Source of the DNA: Stenotrophomonas_A sp035629025
GTDB taxonomy: Bacteria > Pseudomonadota > Gammaproteobacteria > Xanthomonadales > Xanthomonadaceae
Length of the DNA: 7,452 nucleotides
Reading direction: 5' to 3'
Assembly: GCA_035629025.1 (NCBI GenBank)
Contig: DASPIU010000039.1
Coordinates: 1-7,452 of the forward strand
This document shows positions 5,652 through 7,452 of the stretch, piece by piece. Position 1 is the first letter of the stretch. Every line of letters starts with the position of its first letter. Under the pieces are notes generated by a model. It ran no database searches and was not told where the DNA came from. It was given only the letters and a program-made list of their open reading frames with translations. The translations under genes were made by a program, and so were the position numbers.

Positions 5652-6015
5652 TACGGGTCAGATCCTGGCTGGCGTTGAAGTTGCCGACCACGTCGAGATT
5701 GCCGACCAGCGGGCGGCGGACCTCGTAGCTGACATTCATGCGCCAGCCGTTGCCCACGCGCTCGAAGGTCACGTCTTCCTTCTTCACGTTTTCCGAGTAG
5801 TTGATATCCAGGCGGCGGAAGAACATGTCCTTGGCCCGGCCCGGGTCCATGTCGCCACTGCCCGGTTCGTTGGCCACGCCCTTCATGGCCTCGCGCACCG
5901 AGTAATACTCCTGATACATCGGGAACAACTTCATGCCGATGTACAGGGCAAAGCCCACCACCCCCAGTACCACGATGAATGACAGCAGCGTCATTCCTTC
6001 CTGATTGCGCTTCAT
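5635..6015 (-). CDS. DUF4845-type single-pass membrane protein
   Basis: A 126-residue protein with one N-terminal membrane helix (about 10-28, LLSFIVVLGVVGFALYIGM) followed by KLFPMYQEYYSV and a small soluble domain. In gammaproteobacteria a protein of this shape commonly lies between lepB and rnc and is annotated as DUF4845; its function is unknown. The N-terminus MKRNQEGMTLLSF resembles a type IV prepilin: a short positive leader, glycine at 7, then M-T-L and a hydrophobic helix. However, the glutamate expected at mature position 5 is serine here (S12). The start is the ATG at 6013-6015, with GGGGAG five bases upstream; a longer in-frame reading upstream has no such site and would overlap lepB. 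It sits 32 bases after lepB and overlaps rnc. Family naming is from recall. Confidence 0.85.
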   Translation of the reverse strand: MKRNQEGMTLLSFIVVLGVVGFALYIGMKLFPMYQEYYSVREAMKGVANEPGSGDMDPGRAKDMFFRRLDINYSENVKKEDVTFERVGNGWRMNVSYEVRRPLVGNLDVVGNFNASQDLTRSGITE

Positions 6016-6047
6016 CGCTACTCCCCTAGCCACGCCACGCGTGTCGA

Positions 6048-6848
6048 TTACTGAATGCCTGTCCCGATCCGCGACGGATCGAAACTCCCCTTGCAGAACC
6101 ACCCCTCGCAATTGAGCCAGATCAGGAACGCCTTGCCACGGAGGTTGGCCTCGGGCAGGAAATGCGTCTGCGTCCAGAACCGGCTGTCCTCGCTATTATC
6201 GCGATTGTCACCCATCACGAAATACTGCCCCTGCGGCACCACCCAGTCGCCCTGGCCGGCCGGGTTGGCGCGACCCACCAGCTCCAGCACGGTGTGGCTG
6301 CGGCCCGGCAGGTTCTCGCGCAGCAAGGTGGCGCCGGTCATTTCCGCGCCACGGCCCTTGCCGATGTACTCGCCCTTGACCTCGTACTCCATGGCCTGGC
6401 CATTGATGTAGAGGGTGTCACCATGGAAGCCGATGCGGTCACCCGGCAGGCCGACCACGCGCTTGATCCAGTTCTCGTCCGGCGCATGCGGCGGCTTGAA
6501 CACGACCACGTCGCCGCGCTTGGGCTCGCCCACCGGCACGAACTTGGTGTTGGTGATCGGCAGGCGCAGGCCGTAGGCGAATTTGTTGACCAGGATGAAA
6601 TCGCCGATCAGCAGGTTGGGCATCATCGAGCTGGAAGGGATCTTGTACGGCTCGGCAATGAAGCTGCGCAGGATCAGCACCACGGCCAGCACCGGGAAGA
6701 AGGCGCGCGAGTACTCCACCACCGCCGGCTCGCTGTCCAGCAGTCCAGCGCGCGCGGCACGGCGCCGGGCCAGGAACAGCTTGTCCAGCAGCCACACCAG
6801 GCCGGAGCCCAGGGTCAGCACCACCAGCGCGATCTCAAACCATTTCAT
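6048..6848 (-). CDS. lepB: Signal peptidase I
   Basis: LepB removes signal peptides from exported proteins at the outer face of the inner membrane. The 266-residue protein has two N-terminal membrane helices (about 4-21 and 50-64) with an arginine-rich cytoplasmic loop between them (ARRRAAR). The catalytic domain has the nucleophile S74 in IPSSSMMP, the strand GDFILVNKFAYG (82-93), the catalytic lysine K129 in WIKRVVGLPGD, and box E MGDNRDNSEDSR (212-223). All catalytic residues are present. Two cysteines near the C-terminus, C247 and C252 (CEGWFC), lie in the periplasmic part and could form a disulfide; this pair is not at the E. coli disulfide position. The ATG start has AAGGA 6 bases upstream. 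It follows lepA by 48 bases, as in E. coli. Confidence 0.97.
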   Translation of the reverse strand: MKWFEIALVVLTLGSGLVWLLDKLFLARRRAARAGLLDSEPAVVEYSRAFFPVLAVVLILRSFIAEPYKIPSSSMMPNLLIGDFILVNKFAYGLRLPITNTKFVPVGEPKRGDVVVFKPPHAPDENWIKRVVGLPGDRIGFHGDTLYINGQAMEYEVKGEYIGKGRGAEMTGATLLRENLPGRSHTVLELVGRANPAGQGDWVVPQGQYFVMGDNRDNSEDSRFWTQTHFLPEANLRGKAFLIWLNCEGWFCKGSFDPSRIGTGIQ

Positions 6849-6862
6849 GCGTATTCCTTGTC

Positions 6863-6888
6863 GGGGGAATCGGGAATGGGGACTTCCC
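6863..6888. repeat. Short GGGAAT-type repeats in the lepA-lepB gap
   Basis: The plus strand reads GGGGGAATC (6863-6871), GGGAATG (6872-6878), then GGGGACTTCCC (6878-6888): degenerate copies of a 7-8-base unit. GGGAA (6872-6876) can pair with TTCCC (6884-6888) around a 7-base loop. Runs of GGGAATC/GGGAATG units recur in xanthomonad intergenic DNA as I recall; here only two to three degenerate copies are present. It lies in the transcript between lepA and lepB, just before the lepB ribosome-binding site. Confidence 0.4.
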
Positions 6889-6896
6889 TACTCCCT

Positions 6897-7452
6897 TTAT
6901 TTGTTATCCATCTGCAGCACGGCCAGGAAGGCTTCCTGCGGAATTTCGACGCGGCCGACCTGCTTCATCCGCTTCTTGCCTTCCTTCTGTTTCTCCAGCA
7001 GCTTCTTCTTGCGGCTGACGTCGCCACCATAGCATTTGGCCAGCACGTTCTTGCGCATCGCCTTGACCGTGCTGCGCGAGATGATTTGCGCGCCGATCGC
7101 GGCCTGGATCGCCACGTCGAACATCTGCCGCGGGATCAGATCCTTCATCTTTTCGCACAGTTCACGGCCACGGCGGTCAGCCTGGCTGCGGTGGACGATG
7201 ATGCTCAGCGCATCGACCTTGTCGCCGTTGATCAGCGTGTCCACGCGCACGAACGGACCGGCCTGGAAACGCAGGAAGTGGTAGTCCAGCGAGGCGTAGC
7301 CGCGGCTGACCGACTTGAGCTTGTCGAAGAAGTCCAGCACCACTTCGGCCATCGGCAGTTCGTAGGCGATCTGCACCTGGCTGCCCATGTAGGTGATGCC
7401 GACCTGGGCGCCGCGCTTTTCCTCGCACAGGGTGATGACCGAGCCGACATAG
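6897..7452 (-). CDS. lepA: Elongation factor 4 (LepA), 3' part
   Basis: LepA is a ribosome-bound translational GTPase related to EF-G, linked to back-translocation and to translation initiation/30S biogenesis. Only the last 184 residues and the TAA stop are in the window; the full protein is usually about 600 residues, so the GTPase domains lie beyond the right edge. The visible part starts YVGSVITLCEEKRGAQVG, in the EF-G-like domain V region, and runs through the LepA-specific C-terminal domain. Diagnostic strings are YELPMAEVVLDFFDKLKS, SRGYASLDYHF, NVLAKCYGGDVSRKKKLLEK and the final QVGRVEIPQEAFLAVL. No damage is seen. It is the first visible gene of the lepA-lepB-rnc-era-recO cluster. Confidence 0.97.
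   Translation of the reverse strand, partial: YVGSVITLCEEKRGAQVGITYMGSQVQIAYELPMAEVVLDFFDKLKSVSRGYASLDYHFLRFQAGPFVRVDTLINGDKVDALSIIVHRSQADRRGRELCEKMKDLIPRQMFDVAIQAAIGAQIISRSTVKAMRKNVLAKCYGGDVSRKKKLLEKQKEGKKRMKQVGRVEIPQEAFLAVLQMDNK

Noticed and set aside
6036..6043. 8-bp palindrome CACGCGTG between lepB and the membrane-protein gene
   Set aside because: Too short to stand out in this base composition.
6016..6111. N-terminal extension of the DUF4845 protein into lepB
   Set aside because: It would overlap lepB by 64 bases and bury the membrane helix behind a charged stretch; GGGGAG sits correctly for the ATG at 6013-6015.

Overview
The window looks like chromosomal DNA from a GC-rich gammaproteobacterium of the Xanthomonas/Stenotrophomonas type. 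This rests on the close familiarity of the RlmD, Era and LepB sequences, the lepA-lepB-small membrane protein-rnc-era-recO order, and a 'GTAGGAGCGGCTTCAGCCGC'-type REP palindrome of the kind that recurs in xanthomonads and pseudomonads. The genus call is inference from memory, not a search.

Layout. On the minus strand, from the right edge leftwards, runs a tight housekeeping cluster: the 3' part of lepA (elongation factor 4), lepB (signal peptidase I), a small single-pass membrane protein of the DUF4845 type, rnc (RNase III), era (ribosome-assembly GTPase) and recO (recombination mediator). Gaps are short. rnc overlaps the membrane-protein gene by 17 bases, and era overlaps rnc by 4 bases (GTGA), so translational coupling is likely. 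The cluster ends at recO, which converges on a plus-strand gene for a receiver-Hpt phosphorelay protein with no output domain. Divergent from that gene is a second minus-strand pair: rlmD (23S rRNA U1939 methyltransferase) and a CYTH/triphosphate-tunnel protein 8 bases after it. A 272-base intergenic stretch follows, holding a GC-rich hairpin and an inverted pair of REP sequences (REPIN/BIME-like). At the left edge is the 5' part of a FrnE-like DsbA-family oxidoreductase.

How the parts relate. lepA, rnc, era and rlmD all act on the ribosome or its RNA. lepB and the DUF4845 protein belong to the inner membrane. recO acts in recombinational repair. The receiver-Hpt protein is a signalling intermediate with no kinase or output partner in view.

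Most of the window is ordinary core genome. The parts worth a second look are the orphan receiver-Hpt gene with its structured leader, the REP pair with a compensatory stem change, and the pilin-like N-terminus of the small protein encoded between signal peptidase and RNase III. I see no CRISPR array, insertion sequence, tRNA or rRNA gene, and no clear new multi-gene system.
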